Source: Sphingomonas sp. Leaf17 (GTDB lineage: Bacteria > Pseudomonadota > Alphaproteobacteria > Sphingomonadales > Sphingomonadaceae). From it: a DNA stretch of 64,000 bases. How positions within the stretch are numbered: the stretch's first letter is position 1; each line of letters opens with the position of its first letter. The stretch is from assembly GCF_001421505.1 (NCBI RefSeq), contig NZ_LMKL01000010.1, forward strand, positions 1-64,000, in the 5' to 3' direction. Positions 16,854 to 27,542 of this stretch are shown here, piece by piece. Below the pieces are notes generated by a model that was given only the letters and a program-made list of their open reading frames with translations, was not told the origin of the DNA and ran no database searches. Both the position numbers and the translations under genes were made by a program.

Positions 16854-17053
16854 TAACGCCTGTTTTGCGATTTCGCTTCCGCAATTTCACCCGTCGCAAC
16901 CGTTTTTGCAGGAGTGTGGCAATCCGCACACAGACCCCCTGCCCGGCGCATGGCGACCGGCCGGCCGGGGTGGCGTCCTTGCGATATGCTTGCGGGGTCC
17001 GGCGCGCACCTGTACAGCCCGAAACCATCCCGACGTCTTGCCAGGAATTACCG

Positions 17054-17485
17054 ATGATCCGCCTGTCGCGCACCGCAATTCTGGCCACCGCCATCCTGTC
17101 GCTTTCCGCCTGTGGCGGCGGACGCGCGACCAGCGGCGCGCTGGCCCCGAGCCAGGTCACGACGATCGGCGTCAACAGCTATCTGTGGCGCGCCAGCCTG
17201 GAAACGCTGACGTTCATGGGCCTGACCCAGACCGACTCCAATGGCGGCGTGCTGGTCACCGACTGGTATGTGAACCCGCAGGCCCCGACCGAGCGGATGA
17301 AGGTGACGGCGACGATCCTCGACCAGGACCTGCGCGCCGATGCGCTGCGCGTGTCGGCGGTGCGCGAGGTGAACCAGGGCGGCCAGTGGGTGTCCGCCCC
17401 GGTCAAGGCGGCCACCGTGCAGAAGCTGGAAGACGTCATCCTGACCCGTGCGCGCGACCTGCGTCGCACCGCGATCACGGGCTGA
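17054..17485 (+). CDS. DUF3576 lipoprotein
   Basis: A 143-aa lipoprotein: signal peptide with lipobox LSLSAC at about 15-20, then a DUF3576 domain ([36 protein letters not shown] at the C-terminus). The family is nearly confined to alphaproteobacteria and commonly precedes leuS-lptE-holA, as here. Role unknown, probably envelope. AGGAA ribosome binding site before the ATG. Confidence 0.88.
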   Translation: MIRLSRTAILATAILSLSACGGGRATSGALAPSQVTTIGVNSYLWRASLETLTFMGLTQTDSNGGVLVTDWYVNPQAPTERMKVTATILDQDLRADALRVSAVREVNQGGQWVSAPVKAATVQKLEDVILTRARDLRRTAITG

Positions 17486-17492
17486 GCGCACC

Positions 17493-19988
17493 ATGGCCTC
17501 GCGCTTCAACGCGCTGAAGGCGGACGCGGCCTGGCAGAAGATCTGGGACGACCGCCGCACCTTCGCGGCCGACGACATGTCGGCCAAGCCGCGCAGCTAT
17601 GTGCTGGAGATGTTTCCCTATCCGTCGGGCCGCATCCACATGGGGCACGTCCGCAATTACACCATGGGCGACGTGCTGGCGCGCTATCGCCGGATGATCG
17701 GACACGAAGTCCTGCATCCGATGGGGTGGGACGCATTCGGCATGCCGGCGGAAAACGCGGCGATGGAAAAGGGCGTGCATCCGGGCACCTGGACGCTCGC
17801 CAATATCGAGACGATGAAGGCGCAGCTGAAGCGGCTGGGCTTTGCGCTCGACTGGACGCGCGAACTGGCGACCTGCAAGCCCGATTATTACGGACATGAG
17901 CAGGCGCTGTTCCTCGACCTGTATGCGGCCGGTCTGGTCTATCGCAAGGAATCGGCGGTCAACTGGGATCCGGTCGACATGACCGTGCTGGCCAACGAGC
18001 AGGTCATCGACGGGCGCGGCTGGCGATCGGGCGCGCTGGTCGAGCGGCGCAAGCTGAGCCAGTGGTTCCTGAAGATCACCGACTTCGCCGACGAATTGCT
18101 GGAGGGCTTGGACCGGCTTGAGCATTGGCCGGACAAGGTCAAGCTGATGCAGGAGAACTGGATCGGCCGCAGCCGCGGGTTGCAGTTCCGGTTCGCGCTG
18201 TCGGACGGTGGTTCGGTCGAGGTATTCACGACCCGGCCCGACACGATCTTCGGCGCGAGCTTCGTCGCGGTCGCCGCCGATCATCCGATCGCGCAAAGGC
18301 TGGCCGCCGGCAATCCGGCGGTCGCCGACTTCATCGCGCTGTGCAAACAGGGCGGCACGACCGCGGCCGAGATGGATACGCAGGAAAAGCTGGGCTTCGA
18401 TACCGGCCTTACCGCGACGCATCCGTTCGATCCGGCGATCACCCTGCCCGTCTACATCGCCAATTTCGTGTTGATGGAATACGGAACCGGCGCTGTGTTC
18501 GGCGTGCCGGCGCACGACCAGCGCGATCTGGATTTTGCACGGAAATATGCACTGCTGGTAACGCGGGTCGTCGCCGACGGCGATGCGACCGATCCGATAT
18601 TCGAGAGTATGACAGCGTTTACCGGTGGTGGGCCGCTGGTCAATTCGCGCTTCCTCGACGGCCTCGGGATCGAGGAAGCCAAGCGGGTCGTTATCGGTCG
18701 GGCCGAGAGCGAAGGCTGGGGCACCGGCACCACCGTCTACCGCCTGCGCGACTGGGGTGTGTCGCGCCAGCGTTACTGGGGCACGCCGATCCCGATCGTG
18801 CATTGCGACGCCTGTGGCCCGGTCGGCGTGCCGAAGGAGCAGTTGCCGATCGTCCTGCCCGACGACGTGACGTTCGACGTGCCGGGCAACCCGCTCGACC
18901 GGCATCCGACGTGGAAGCATGTCCCCTGCCCCAGCTGCGGCGCACCGGCGCGGCGCGAGACGGATACGCTCGACACCTTCGTCGATTCGTCGTGGTATTT
19001 CATTCGCTTCGCCAGCCAGCCGAAGGACAGGCCTTTTGACAAGGCGATCGCCGAGAAGTGGCTGCCGGTCGGCCAGTATATCGGCGGGGTCGAGCATGCG
19101 ATCCTGCACCTGCTGTATGCGCGGTTCTGGACGCGCGCGTTGAAGCATATCGGGTTGCTCGACGTTGCGGAGCCGTTCGCCGGGCTGTTCACGCAAGGCA
19201 TGGTGACGCACGAGACGTACCGGGCGCAGGACGGCCGCTGGCTGTCCCCGCCCGAAGTGCGCGACGGCATCGAGATCGCGACCGGTGAGGCCATCGAGGT
19301 CGGGCGCGTGACCAAGATGTCGAAGTCGAAGAAGAACACGATCGACCCCGAGCCGATCGTCGACCAGTACGGGGCCGACGCGACGCGGTGGTTCATGCTG
19401 TCCGACTCGCCGCCAGAGCGCGACCTGCCGTGGAGCGATGCCGGGATCGAAGGGTCATGGCGCTTCGTTCAGCGGCTGTGGCGGCTGTTCGACGGCGCGG
19501 CGCCCGGAGAGGGCCGCGACCCGGCGCTCGATCGGAAGCTGCACCAGACGATCGCCGGCATCGCCGACGATATCGAGGCGCTGTCGTTCAACAAGGCGGT
19601 CGCCAAGCTGTACGAACTGGTCAACGCGATCGAGAAGGCCACGCCATCGGCGTCACGCAGCGAAGCGGTGTCCAAGGCGATGCTGCTGGTCGCGCCAATG
19701 GTCCCGCATCTGGCCGAGGAGGCTTGGGCGGCAGCGGGTCATGCCGGCCTGATCGCCGATGCGGCGTGGCCGAGCGTCGACCCCGCCCTGCTGGTCGAGG
19801 ACGAGGTGACGATGGCGATCCAGGTCAACGGTAAGCTGCGCGATACGCTGACCTTCGCCAAGGGAACGCCCCGAGACGCGCTGGAGGCGGCGGCGCTGGC
19901 GTCGGACAAGGTCATCCGGGCAATGGACGGCAAGCTGGCGAAGAAGGTGATCGTCGTGCCGGATCGCCTTGTGAACATCGTCGCATGA
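17493..19988 (+). CDS. leuS: Leucyl-tRNA synthetase
   Basis: An 831-aa class I aminoacyl-tRNA synthetase. HIGH motif in [14 protein letters not shown] (about 45-58), CP1 editing domain with the [10 protein letters not shown] motif (about 245), zinc-finger-like [18 protein letters not shown], and KMSKSKKN (about 607-614), followed by an anticodon-binding helical domain and C-terminal appendix. Start is the ATG at 17493, 7 bp after the DUF3576 stop; an upstream in-frame ATG lies inside that gene. Confidence 0.97.
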   Translation: MASRFNALKADAAWQKIWDDRRTFAADDMSAKPRSYVLEMFPYPSGRIHMGHVRNYTMGDVLARYRRMIGHEVLHPMGWDAFGMPAENAAMEKGVHPGTWTLANIETMKAQLKRLGFALDWTRELATCKPDYYGHEQALFLDLYAAGLVYRKESAVNWDPVDMTVLANEQVIDGRGWRSGALVERRKLSQWFLKITDFADELLEGLDRLEHWPDKVKLMQENWIGRSRGLQFRFALSDGGSVEVFTTRPDTIFGASFVAVAADHPIAQRLAAGNPAVADFIALCKQGGTTAAEMDTQEKLGFDTGLTATHPFDPAITLPVYIANFVLMEYGTGAVFGVPAHDQRDLDFARKYALLVTRVVADGDATDPIFESMTAFTGGGPLVNSRFLDGLGIEEAKRVVIGRAESEGWGTGTTVYRLRDWGVSRQRYWGTPIPIVHCDACGPVGVPKEQLPIVLPDDVTFDVPGNPLDRHPTWKHVPCPSCGAPARRETDTLDTFVDSSWYFIRFASQPKDRPFDKAIAEKWLPVGQYIGGVEHAILHLLYARFWTRALKHIGLLDVAEPFAGLFTQGMVTHETYRAQDGRWLSPPEVRDGIEIATGEAIEVGRVTKMSKSKKNTIDPEPIVDQYGADATRWFMLSDSPPERDLPWSDAGIEGSWRFVQRLWRLFDGAAPGEGRDPALDRKLHQTIAGIADDIEALSFNKAVAKLYELVNAIEKATPSASRSEAVSKAMLLVAPMVPHLAEEAWAAAGHAGLIADAAWPSVDPALLVEDEVTMAIQVNGKLRDTLTFAKGTPRDALEAAALASDKVIRAMDGKLAKKVIVVPDRLVNIVA

Positions 19989-20473
19989 GGCGTCTTGCCC
20001 TTCTGGCGCTGATGACACTCAGCGGCTGTGGCCTGAAGCCGCTCTATTCGGGTGGCAGCAGCGGCGTGGTTGCCGCGACGTTGGCCGATGTCACGGTTGC
20101 GCCGATCCCGGGTCGCGCCGGCTGGCTGACCGGCAACGCACTGCGCGATCGGCTGCGCGCGTCCGGTACGCCGCGCTACCGGCTGGACGTGCGGCTGGAC
20201 GACCAGATCACCGGGCTGGGTACGCGGCGGGACGACAGCGTCAGTCGCGAACGGCGGACGCTGCGCGCACGCTATCAGCTGGTCGACCTGAGCAACGGCA
20301 GCGTGGTGCTCGACCAGTCGGCGCGGTCGGATGCGGGGATCGACGTGGTCCAGTCGGAATATGCCACCATCGCGGCGGAAAATACCGCGCTGGAGCGGCT
20401 GTCGGGGATCATCGCCGACCAGATCGTCACACGGGTGGCGTTGTACGCCCAGCGGCGCGCGTCGGCACCGTGA
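19985..20473 (+). CDS. lptE: LPS-assembly lipoprotein LptE
   Basis: A 162-aa outer-membrane lipoprotein that plugs the LptD barrel. Lipobox LSGCG at residues 12-16 followed by the typical LKPLYSGG. It overlaps leuS by 4 bp and holA by 4 bp, the standard leuS-lptE-holA operon. Confidence 0.9.
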   Translation: MRRLALLALMTLSGCGLKPLYSGGSSGVVAATLADVTVAPIPGRAGWLTGNALRDRLRASGTPRYRLDVRLDDQITGLGTRRDDSVSRERRTLRARYQLVDLSNGSVVLDQSARSDAGIDVVQSEYATIAAENTALERLSGIIADQIVTRVALYAQRRASAP

Positions 20474-21489
20474 AGGCATCGGCGGCGCAGATCAGGGCCG
20501 CACTGGAATCTCCCAAGCCCGATATCCGGTTGTTCCTGCTGCATGGTCCCGACGCAGCGGGCGCGGCCGTGCTGGCAAAGCGACTGGCCACCGCGATGGG
20601 AGCCGACGCCGAGCGCGTCGATTTCGACGGCAGCCAGTTGAAGTCCGATCCGTCGCGACTGATCGACGAGGCGGCGTCGATGTCGTTGTTCGGCGGCGCG
20701 CGGCATATCCGGGTCAGCGGCGCGGGCGAGGAATCGCTGGAGGCGTTCACGTCCCTGCTGACCGCCGACATGGCCGGCAATCCCGTGGTCGCCATCGCGC
20801 CGACCGTGAAGGCGACCGCGAAGATCGTGAAGCTGGCGATCGAATCGCCGCGCGCAATGGCCTTTGCCTGCTATCCGCCGACAAGCGCCGATTTCGAGCG
20901 GCTGGCGGCCACGCTGGTCCGTGACGCCGGGCTTCGCGCGACACCGCCGGTCCTGCATCGCCTGTCGGGGCTGGCGGGGGGCGATGTCGCGGTATTGGCG
21001 CAGGAGGTCGAGAAGCTGGCGCTGTACCTGGATGCCGCGCCGGATCGACCGGCGGACCTGACCGACGACGCGCTGGATGCGCTGGGTGCCGATCTGGGCG
21101 AGACCGAGTTGTCCCGCGTCGTTGAGGCGGTGATCGCGGGGCGACCGGGTGTGCTGGGCGAGGAACTGGTGAAACTGCGCGAGGCGGGCACGTCGCCGAT
21201 CCCGTGGCTGCGGCAGCTGACCCGGCGGCTGGTCGTGCTGGCGGACATTCGCAGCGACATGGAGGCGGGGGCGAACCCCGACAGCGCGATCAAGCGGCAG
21301 CGGATCCACTTCAGCGAGGAAGCCGCCACCAAGGCCGCGATCCGCCGCTGGTCGCCGCTGATGCTGGCAAAGGCCATCGCACAGGTACGCGAGGCCGAAC
21401 GCGCGGTCATGGCCCCCGGCAACCCCGGTCCGATCGCGGCCGAAACGGTGGTGACGCGGATCGCGCAGGGCATCGAACGGCGGCGATAG
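20470..21489 (+). CDS. holA: DNA polymerase III delta subunit
   Basis: A 339-aa clamp-loader subunit. It has the degenerate AAA+ N-terminal region (FLLHGPDAAGAAVLAK), the domain-II segment, and the C-terminal collar with PWLRQLTRRL. GTG start within a GTGA overlap with lptE. Converges on parB with 12 bp between stops. Confidence 0.93.
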   Translation: MKASAAQIRAALESPKPDIRLFLLHGPDAAGAAVLAKRLATAMGADAERVDFDGSQLKSDPSRLIDEAASMSLFGGARHIRVSGAGEESLEAFTSLLTADMAGNPVVAIAPTVKATAKIVKLAIESPRAMAFACYPPTSADFERLAATLVRDAGLRATPPVLHRLSGLAGGDVAVLAQEVEKLALYLDAAPDRPADLTDDALDALGADLGETELSRVVEAVIAGRPGVLGEELVKLREAGTSPIPWLRQLTRRLVVLADIRSDMEAGANPDSAIKRQRIHFSEEAATKAAIRRWSPLMLAKAIAQVREAERAVMAPGNPGPIAAETVVTRIAQGIERRR

Positions 21490-21501
21490 GTTCGGCTGTT
21501 C

Positions 21502-22416
21502 CTAGATGGAATCGCCGGTCAGGCGCTGGCAGACCATGTCGAGCTGGTCGAGCGTGGAATAGGACAGGGTCAGCGTGCCCCCCGATTCGCCATAGACGAT
21601 CCGTACGGTCAGACCGAGCAGGTCGCCCAATTGATGCTCCAGCGCGGCGATATCGGCATTCGGTGCCGCCATGTCCGGACCAGTACCGGTCTTTGCGGAG
21701 TCGCGTGGCTGACGTTCGCGCGCCGGTTGCTTGGCGGTGCGGGCGAGTTTTTCGGTGTCGCGGACCGACATGCCCTTTGCCGCGACCTGTTCGGCCAGCG
21801 TCTCGACATCGCGCGAACCGAGCAGCGCGCGGGCATGACCCATCTGCAACGACCCGTCGATCACCCGGTCCTGCACCGAAGCGGGCAGTTCGAGCAGGCG
21901 CAGCAGGTTGGCGACATGGCTGCGCGATTTGTGGACGATCTTGGCCAGCACCTCCTGCGTGTGGCCGAACTCGCCGGCGAGCCGCTGATAGGCCTGCGCT
22001 TCCTCGATCGCGTTCAGATCCTGACGCTGGATATTCTCGATCAGCGCGACTTCGAGCGTTTCCGAATCGCTGAAATCGCGGATGACGACCGGCACCTCGT
22101 GCAGGCGCGCGCGCTGGGCCGCACGCCAGCGACGTTCGCCGGCGACGATCTGATAATCCTTGCCGTGCGGACGGACGACGATCGGCTGGATGACGCCGCG
22201 CGACGCGATCGACGCGGCCAGTTCATCGAGCAGGGTTTCGTCGAAGCGACGGCGCGGCTGGTCCGGGTGCGGCGACAGCGCGCTGACGGGCAGCATGCGG
22301 ACACCGGGCGATGCCGTGCTGCCCGGAGTGACCGGTTCCTCACGGGCAATATCGCCCAGCAGCGAACTGAGTCCACGGCCGAGGCCCGACCGGCCGCGTT
22401 TCGCAGCGTCGCTCAT
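21502..22416 (-). CDS. parB: Chromosome partitioning protein ParB
   Basis: A 304-aa CTP-dependent DNA clamp that loads at parS and links the origin region to ParA. The N-terminal basic tail (RGRSGLGRGLSSLLGD) is the ParA-stimulating segment. The CTPase core shows QPRRRFD and GERRWRAAQRA; the helix-turn-helix lies in THTQEVLAKIVHKSRSHVAN-like sequence; the C-terminus is the dimerisation domain. Overlaps parA by 4 bp. Its cognate sites are at 23250 and 25680. Confidence 0.97.
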   Translation of the reverse strand: MSDAAKRGRSGLGRGLSSLLGDIAREEPVTPGSTASPGVRMLPVSALSPHPDQPRRRFDETLLDELAASIASRGVIQPIVVRPHGKDYQIVAGERRWRAAQRARLHEVPVVIRDFSDSETLEVALIENIQRQDLNAIEEAQAYQRLAGEFGHTQEVLAKIVHKSRSHVANLLRLLELPASVQDRVIDGSLQMGHARALLGSRDVETLAEQVAAKGMSVRDTEKLARTAKQPARERQPRDSAKTGTGPDMAAPNADIAALEHQLGDLLGLTVRIVYGESGGTLTLSYSTLDQLDMVCQRLTGDSI

Positions 22417-23195
22417 GCCGCCACCGCTTCGGTGCGCGGCAGACGACCGATCAGTTCGCGAGCAAGCGCGATATAGGCCTGCGATCCGACGCAGCGATGA
22501 TCGTAGATGAGCGCGGGCAGGCCGTAGCTCGGGGCCTCCGACAGGCGCACGTTGCGCGGGATGACCGTGTCGAACACGACCCGGCCGAGAACCGCGCGGA
22601 CATCGGTCGACACCTGCTCGGTCAGACGGTTGCGGCGATCATACATGGTCAGCGCGACGCCGAGGATCGACAGGCCGGGATTGAATCGCGAGCGGATCCG
22701 TTCGACGGTGCTGAGCAACTGGCTCAACCCCTCCAGCGCGAAGAACTCACATTGCAGCGGCACCAGCAGCGAATCCGACGCGACCATCGCGTTGATGGTC
22801 AACAGGCCCAGCGACGGCGGGCAGTCGATGAGGATGATGTCCCAGGTTCCCCGCGACCGGGCGATGGCGCGATCCAGACGGTGCGTCCGTTCGTCCAGCT
22901 CGACCAATTCGATCTCGGCACCCGACAGATCGACGGTTGCCGGGATGACGTCCAGACCGGGCACACAACTTTGCACGACGGCCTCGTCCAGCGTGGCCGA
23001 TCCGATCAACAGGTCGTAGCTCGACTTCGTTCGCTGCTGCTGGTTGATGCCAAGGCCGGTGGAGGCATTGCCCTGCGGATCGAGGTCGATCAGCAGGACG
23101 TGTTTGCCGGTCGCCGACAAGGCGGTTGCCAGGTTGATCGCGCTGGTGGTCTTGCCCACCCCGCCCTTCTGGTTCGCCACCGCAATGCACGTCAT
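22413..23195 (-). CDS. parA: Chromosome partitioning ATPase ParA
   Basis: A 260-aa Walker-type ATPase that moves ParB-parS complexes. Deviant Walker A KGGVGKTT at residues 10-17 with the signature lysine, LLIDLDPQGN (Walker A'), and Walker B IILIDCPPS. Near full length for the chromosomal class (no N-terminal HTH). It overlaps rsmG by 4 bp. Confidence 0.97.
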   Translation of the reverse strand: MTCIAVANQKGGVGKTTSAINLATALSATGKHVLLIDLDPQGNASTGLGINQQQRTKSSYDLLIGSATLDEAVVQSCVPGLDVIPATVDLSGAEIELVELDERTHRLDRAIARSRGTWDIILIDCPPSLGLLTINAMVASDSLLVPLQCEFFALEGLSQLLSTVERIRSRFNPGLSILGVALTMYDRRNRLTEQVSTDVRAVLGRVVFDTVIPRNVRLSEAPSYGLPALIYDHRCVGSQAYIALARELIGRLPRTEAVAA

Positions 23196-23809
23196 CTGGC
23201 GCGTACCCCTGTCATTACGACGATTGAAGAGTCCGCGTCAGTCAGACTTTGTTCCACGTGGAACACAAACGACCAACGCTGACGCAGGCTTATCATTTCG
23301 GACGGGTCAAAGCGACCGCGTGGAAGCAGCCAAAGTGTCTTTTCATCGGACACATGCGCGGCGATCTTCAGGATCATGTCGATCGATGCGACCGCGCGCG
23401 CCGAGATGACTGCGGCGGCCATCCCTGGCACCGCCTCGATCTTGGTGGCATGGACCGTGACATGCGCGTCGATCGCCAGCGTCGTAGCGGTGTCTTCCAG
23501 AAACAGTGCGCGCTTTCGCCGTGGTTCGACAAGGACCATCGGCGCGGACCGCACGACCGCAACCGCCAGACCGGGAAAGCCGCCGCCGGTGCCGATATCG
23601 ACCCATGCGCCGTCCGCAGCTCTGGCGAGATCGACAAGTTGCAACGAATCGACGATGTGCCGTGACCACAGTGTGGCGACGGTGGACGGTGCGATCAGGT
23701 TTTGCCTGCTGTTTTCGTCAGCGACGATCTCGACCATTCGACCAAGCGACGCGGTGTCTTCCGCCCCGAACCGCGACCCGGTCCAGGCCCGTGCTTCATC
23801 CTCGGTCAC
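23192..23809 (-). CDS. rsmG: 16S rRNA G527 N7-methyltransferase RsmG
   Basis: A 205-aa SAM-dependent methyltransferase (GidB). Signature elements are [18 protein letters not shown], the SAM loop [13 protein letters not shown] and [13 protein letters not shown]. The C-terminal FHVEQ is the translation of an embedded parS site (23250-23265). GTG start overlapping mnmG by 4 bp. Confidence 0.95.
   Translation of the reverse strand: MTEDEARAWTGSRFGAEDTASLGRMVEIVADENSRQNLIAPSTVATLWSRHIVDSLQLVDLARAADGAWVDIGTGGGFPGLAVAVVRSAPMVLVEPRRKRALFLEDTATTLAIDAHVTVHATKIEAVPGMAAAVISARAVASIDMILKIAAHVSDEKTLWLLPRGRFDPSEMISLRQRWSFVFHVEQSLTDADSSIVVMTGVRAR
23250..23265. other. parS: parS site 1, inside rsmG
   Basis: Perfect 16-bp palindrome TGTTCCACGTGGAACA, matching the ParB-binding consensus (two changes from TGTTTCACGTGAAACA that keep the symmetry). 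It encodes FHVEQ in the last third of rsmG, 55 bp from parA. Confidence 0.92.
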
Positions 23810-25641
23810 GCGGCGGCTCCCCGTCGGCTATGCAGCAGGATCGCGGAGAGCGCCGCCGGCGTGATGCCGCGAATCCGTCCGGCCGCGGCTAACGTCGCGG
23901 GCCGCGCGGTTTCCAGGCGCTCGACCATCTCGTTCGAGAGACCGGGGATCGTCGCGAAACGCAGCGTATCCGGCAACAACCGCCCCTCCTCCGCCCGCAG
24001 GGCCGCAACCTCGATCGCCTGGCGTTCGAGATAGGGTGCATAGCGCGCGTCCTCGATCACCTCGGCCGCAACGTCGGTGTCTATGCCGATCGCAGCCCCC
24101 GGGGCGACGGCATCCACATCCAGCGCGCCGATCCGCAACCAGTCGAACGCGCTGCGGCGCGTGCCGTCCTGGCTGACGCAATCATTGGCGGCGAGGTCCG
24201 ACGACGTGCGCTGAACGTCCAGCGCGGCGCGGAATCGCCGGCGATGATCCTCGTGACGGTCGACCTGCGCGATACGGTGGGGCGACAGACAGCCGACCGT
24301 CCGGCCGATCATCGACAGCCGGGTGGTGGCGTTGTCCGACCGCAGCGACAGGCGAAACTCCGCGCGAGCGGTCAACATCCGATAGGGTTCGGTCACGCCC
24401 TGCAACACGAGATCGTCGATCATCACGCCGATATAGCTGGAAGCGCGATCAAGGATCATCGGCGCATCGCCGCGAACCGCCAGCACGGCGTTGATGCCGG
24501 CGACGATGCCCTGCCCTGCCGCTTCTTCGTAACCGGTCGTACCGTTGACCTGGCCCGCGAGATACAGGCCCGGCACGTCGCGCACCGCCAGCGTCGCCGA
24601 CAGGCTGCGCGGATCCAGATAGTCATATTCGACGGCGTAACCCGGCTCCACGATCGTTGCTCGTTCCAGCCCCCGGATCGTCGCCAGCATCGCCGCCTGC
24701 ACATCGGTCGGCAGCGACGTGGAAATGCCGTTGGGGTAGACGGTCGCATCGTCCAGCCCCTCCGGCTCCAGGAAGATCTGGTGCCCGTCGCGGTCGCCGA
24801 ACCGATGGACCTTGTCCTCGATCGACGGACAGTAGCGGGGACCGGCCCCGTCGATCGCCCCGGAAAACAGCGGGGATCGGTCGAGTCCACCCCGGATGAC
24901 GTCGTGCGTCGCGGCCGTCGTCCGGGTGATGGCGCAGGAGAGTTGCGGCAGATGCCGGTGCCGGGTCAGCGGCGACAGCGTCCAGTGATGGTCGTCTGAC
25001 CGCTGCTCCTCCAGGCGACTCCAGTCGATCGTGCGACCGTCGATCCGTGGCGGTGTGCCGGTCTTCAGACGACCGATCGGCAATCCGCGATCCCGCAGCT
25101 GTTCCGATAACGGCAGGGCCGCGCGCTCGCCAATTCGCCCACCGGTAGCGCGGTCATCACCCCGGAAGATCTTGCCGGCGAGAAACGTACCGGAGGCGAG
25201 AATCACCGCGCGGGCGTGGACGATCGTACCATCCGCGAGGACTATTCCGGCCACGCGATCGCCGTCGAAGTGGAGAGCGGTTGCTTCCCCCCGGACAATC
25301 GTGAGGGTCGGCTCAGCAGCGACCGCCTGTTGCACGGCGGCGGCGTAACGGCGTCGATCGGCCTGGACGCGCGGGCCGCGAACCGCCGCGCCCTTGCTCT
25401 GATTGAGCATCCGGTGATGGATGGCGGCGGCATCCCCGGCCCGTGCCATGACGCCGTCGAGCGCATCGACTTCGCGGACGATATGCCCCTTGCCCAGCCC
25501 GCCGATCGCCGGGTTGCAGGACATCGCGCCGATCGTGGCCGGGTCGAAGGTTATCAGCGCCACAGGAGCGCCCATGCGGGCGGCAGCGCAGGCGGCCTCG
25601 ACACCGGCATGTCCGCCGCCGACTACAACGATTTCGATCAT
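23806..25641 (-). CDS. mnmG: tRNA uridine-5-carboxymethylaminomethyl enzyme MnmG
   Basis: A 611-aa FAD/NADH enzyme that, with MnmE, modifies the wobble uridine U34. FAD loop [20 protein letters not shown] at residues 5-24, the GNPAIGG-like [12 protein letters not shown], the family motif [14 protein letters not shown] with the catalytic Cys, and a C-terminal tRNA-binding helical domain ending in [14 protein letters not shown]. It sits between two parS sites. Confidence 0.97.
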   Translation of the reverse strand: MIEIVVVGGGHAGVEAACAAARMGAPVALITFDPATIGAMSCNPAIGGLGKGHIVREVDALDGVMARAGDAAAIHHRMLNQSKGAAVRGPRVQADRRRYAAAVQQAVAAEPTLTIVRGEATALHFDGDRVAGIVLADGTIVHARAVILASGTFLAGKIFRGDDRATGGRIGERAALPLSEQLRDRGLPIGRLKTGTPPRIDGRTIDWSRLEEQRSDDHHWTLSPLTRHRHLPQLSCAITRTTAATHDVIRGGLDRSPLFSGAIDGAGPRYCPSIEDKVHRFGDRDGHQIFLEPEGLDDATVYPNGISTSLPTDVQAAMLATIRGLERATIVEPGYAVEYDYLDPRSLSATLAVRDVPGLYLAGQVNGTTGYEEAAGQGIVAGINAVLAVRGDAPMILDRASSYIGVMIDDLVLQGVTEPYRMLTARAEFRLSLRSDNATTRLSMIGRTVGCLSPHRIAQVDRHEDHRRRFRAALDVQRTSSDLAANDCVSQDGTRRSAFDWLRIGALDVDAVAPGAAIGIDTDVAAEVIEDARYAPYLERQAIEVAALRAEEGRLLPDTLRFATIPGLSNEMVERLETARPATLAAAGRIRGITPAALSAILLHSRRGAAA

Positions 25642-25679
25642 GACGTCGCTTAGCGTGAAGCGATGCCCCGGGTCAAAAC

Positions 25680-25695
25680 TGTTCCACGTGGAACA
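25680..25695. other. parS: parS site 2, between mnmG and mnmE
   Basis: Second perfect TGTTCCACGTGGAACA, identical to the copy at 23250. It directly abuts the mnmE stop codon (25696) and lies 39 bp before the mnmG start. The two sites are 2.4 kb apart and 5.8 kb from the putative origin. Confidence 0.93.
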
Positions 25696-26979
25696 TCACT
25701 TGCCGATGCAGAATTGCCCGAACAGGCTGTCGAGCATGGCTTCGGTCGCGTCGCTTCCGGTGATCGCGGCGAGCGTGCGCAGCGTCATGCGCAGGTGTTC
25801 GCCGATGATGAGCAGATCGTCCGACGCACCATTGCGCAACGTGCGTTCCGCCTGCGTGACCAGCTGGCGCTGACGCTGGTTCAGCGCGACGGTCCCGGCC
25901 GACGGAAGCGTCGTGCGGGCGATCGACGCGATGGCGGACCACAACCGGTCGATCGTGTCGCGGCGATCGCGGCGTACCGCCATCGCCCGCCCGCGCGGCA
26001 GCACCGCGCGTTCGGGCAGGTCGGCGCGCGTGTGGAGCCACAGGGCGTCCGCGCGTGGCGGTGCATCTTCACCCAACCACAGGATGATGTCAGCCGCATC
26101 AATGACGCCCCGTGCGCGGGCGATGCCGATCGCCTCGATCATATCGTCGGTGGATACGGCCAGCCCGGCGGTGTCGCTGATCCGATAGGCGATCCCGTCA
26201 CGGACGACGGCGGTTTCGATGACGTCGCGCGTCGTGCCGGCGATCGGTGATACGATGGCCGCGTCCCGCTCGACCAACAGGTTGAGCAACGTCGACTTGC
26301 CGGTATTAGGTGGCCCGGCCAGCACCACCCGCACGCCATCGCGCAGCCGCTCGACCGGCGGTTGGGCAAGGATGACCGCCATGTCGTCGGCCAGGCCGGT
26401 CATCCCCGCCACGACCGCTGCCATGTCCGCTGCACCGCCGACGTCATCCTCGTCGGCAAAATCCAGTTGCGCCTCGACCTGCGCCGCCAGCGCGACCGCG
26501 CGACGTGCCCAGCCGGCGACCGCCTGGCTGACGCGCCCTTCGGTCGCGGCGACGGCCATCGTCCGCTGCGCCTCGGTCTCGGCCTGTAGCAGATCCCCCA
26601 GCCCCTCGGCCTGGGTGAGGTCCATCCGGCCGTTGAGGACGGCGCGGCGGGTGAACGCCCCCGCCTCCGCCGCGACCAGTCCGGGCAGGGCTGCGAGCGC
26701 CCGCTCGACCGCCGCCACGACCGCGCGGCCACCATGGACGTGAAGTTCGACCAGATCCTCACCCGTCGCACTGTCCGGCCCCGGAAAGACAAGGACGAGC
26801 GCGCGATCGAGCAGGGCCCCGCCGGCATCGCGCAGTGCGCGCAGGCCGGCCTGACGTGGTGGCGGCAACCGCCCTGCCAGCGTGGTCGCCGCGGCCAGCG
26901 CAGACGGGCCACTGATCCGCAGGATCGCGATCGCTGCCGGTGGCAGGCCGCTGGATACCGCAAAGATGGTCGTCGTCAC
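25696..26979 (-). CDS. mnmE: tRNA modification GTPase MnmE
   Basis: A 427-aa GTPase partner of MnmG. N-terminal tetrahydrofolate-binding domain (RISGPSA, VELHVHGGRAV), helical domain, inserted G domain with GPPNTGKST, GTTRD and DTAGL, and the invariant C-terminal CIGK motif, whose Cys is present. GTG start overlaps the DUF6489 gene stop. Confidence 0.96.
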   Translation of the reverse strand: MTTTIFAVSSGLPPAAIAILRISGPSALAAATTLAGRLPPPRQAGLRALRDAGGALLDRALVLVFPGPDSATGEDLVELHVHGGRAVVAAVERALAALPGLVAAEAGAFTRRAVLNGRMDLTQAEGLGDLLQAETEAQRTMAVAATEGRVSQAVAGWARRAVALAAQVEAQLDFADEDDVGGAADMAAVVAGMTGLADDMAVILAQPPVERLRDGVRVVLAGPPNTGKSTLLNLLVERDAAIVSPIAGTTRDVIETAVVRDGIAYRISDTAGLAVSTDDMIEAIGIARARGVIDAADIILWLGEDAPPRADALWLHTRADLPERAVLPRGRAMAVRRDRRDTIDRLWSAIASIARTTLPSAGTVALNQRQRQLVTQAERTLRNGASDDLLIIGEHLRMTLRTLAAITGSDATEAMLDSLFGQFCIGK

Positions 26980-27209
26980 CCGCCGGTCTTTCCCGCCGTT
27001 TCGAACATCCGCCGCCAGAAGGTCATCCCCGCCTCCCCCATCGGGGCCCAGTTGCGTATCATCGATTCCATCATCTCGGGCTTCATGCCCCCCTCCATCG
27101 TCTCCATCAGCGATGCGACGTAGCGGTCATGCAACGGCGTCAGGTCCGGCAGGCCCATCGCCCGCCGCGCTTCCTCCGGCGTGCATTCGACTTCGATGTT
27201 CATCTTCAT
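26976..27209 (-). CDS. DUF6489 family small protein
   Basis: A 77-aa acidic protein (MKMNIEVECTPEEARRAMGL opening, then LHDRYVASLMETMEGGMKPE and a WAPMGEAGMTFWRRMF tail). Alphaproteobacteria carry it next to mnmE; its role is unknown. AAGGAT at 27217-27222 supports the ATG at 27209; a second ATG lies two codons downstream. The open frame upstream is not used. Confidence 0.75.
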   Translation of the reverse strand: MKMNIEVECTPEEARRAMGLPDLTPLHDRYVASLMETMEGGMKPEMMESMIRNWAPMGEAGMTFWRRMFETAGKTGG

Positions 27210-27300
27210 GGACGTGGATCCTTGAGTGAGGCGGGCAAGCCCGGCATGTGCGGTGCATGTATGCCGCCGATCGCGCCCCGATCGCAACGGCCGTTGGACC

Positions 27301-27530
27301 GATCCTGTCAACCGGATGCTGGAGCGCATCAACCCGTAGCCGATGGACGACGCCAATTTTCTGCAATCCCACCGGGGTCGCGTTGGTGGAGGCCTTGCGC
27401 GCGCAACCCCTGCCCCATCGTCATACCATGCCACCGGATCGTCGGAACCAGCGGTGCCCTCGGACCGTATAGCGCGGGTGCGGGACCGGCCATCACGGCG
27501 TGGCGCCTGCGGCACGAACACCGATATTGA
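27301..27530 (+). pseudogene. Decayed MGMT-like methyltransferase remnant
   Basis: In one frame 27313-27395 reads RMLERINP, a TAG stop (27337-27339), then MDDANFLQSHRGRVGGGLAR. In the next frame 27396-27530 reads RNPCPIVIPCHRIVGTSGALGP followed by YSAGAG and a natural TGA. Joined, these match the helix and the PCHR active-site segment of O6-methylguanine-DNA methyltransferases (VGGALRxNPxPIxIPCHR). The frameshift lies in the run GCGCGCGC around 27398, and the N-terminal domain is not recognisable, so the gene is broken. Most of the 333-bp gap before the DLH gene is this remnant; 27210-27300 shows nothing else. Confidence 0.6.
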
Positions 27531-27542
27531 CGGAGCCTTTCG

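Noticed and set aside
26940..27530. 196-aa plus-strand frame ending in the PCHR segment as an intact gene
   Set aside because: Only its last 45 residues resemble MGMT; the rest is a shadow of the mnmE/DUF6489 genes, so a pseudogene remnant is the better reading.
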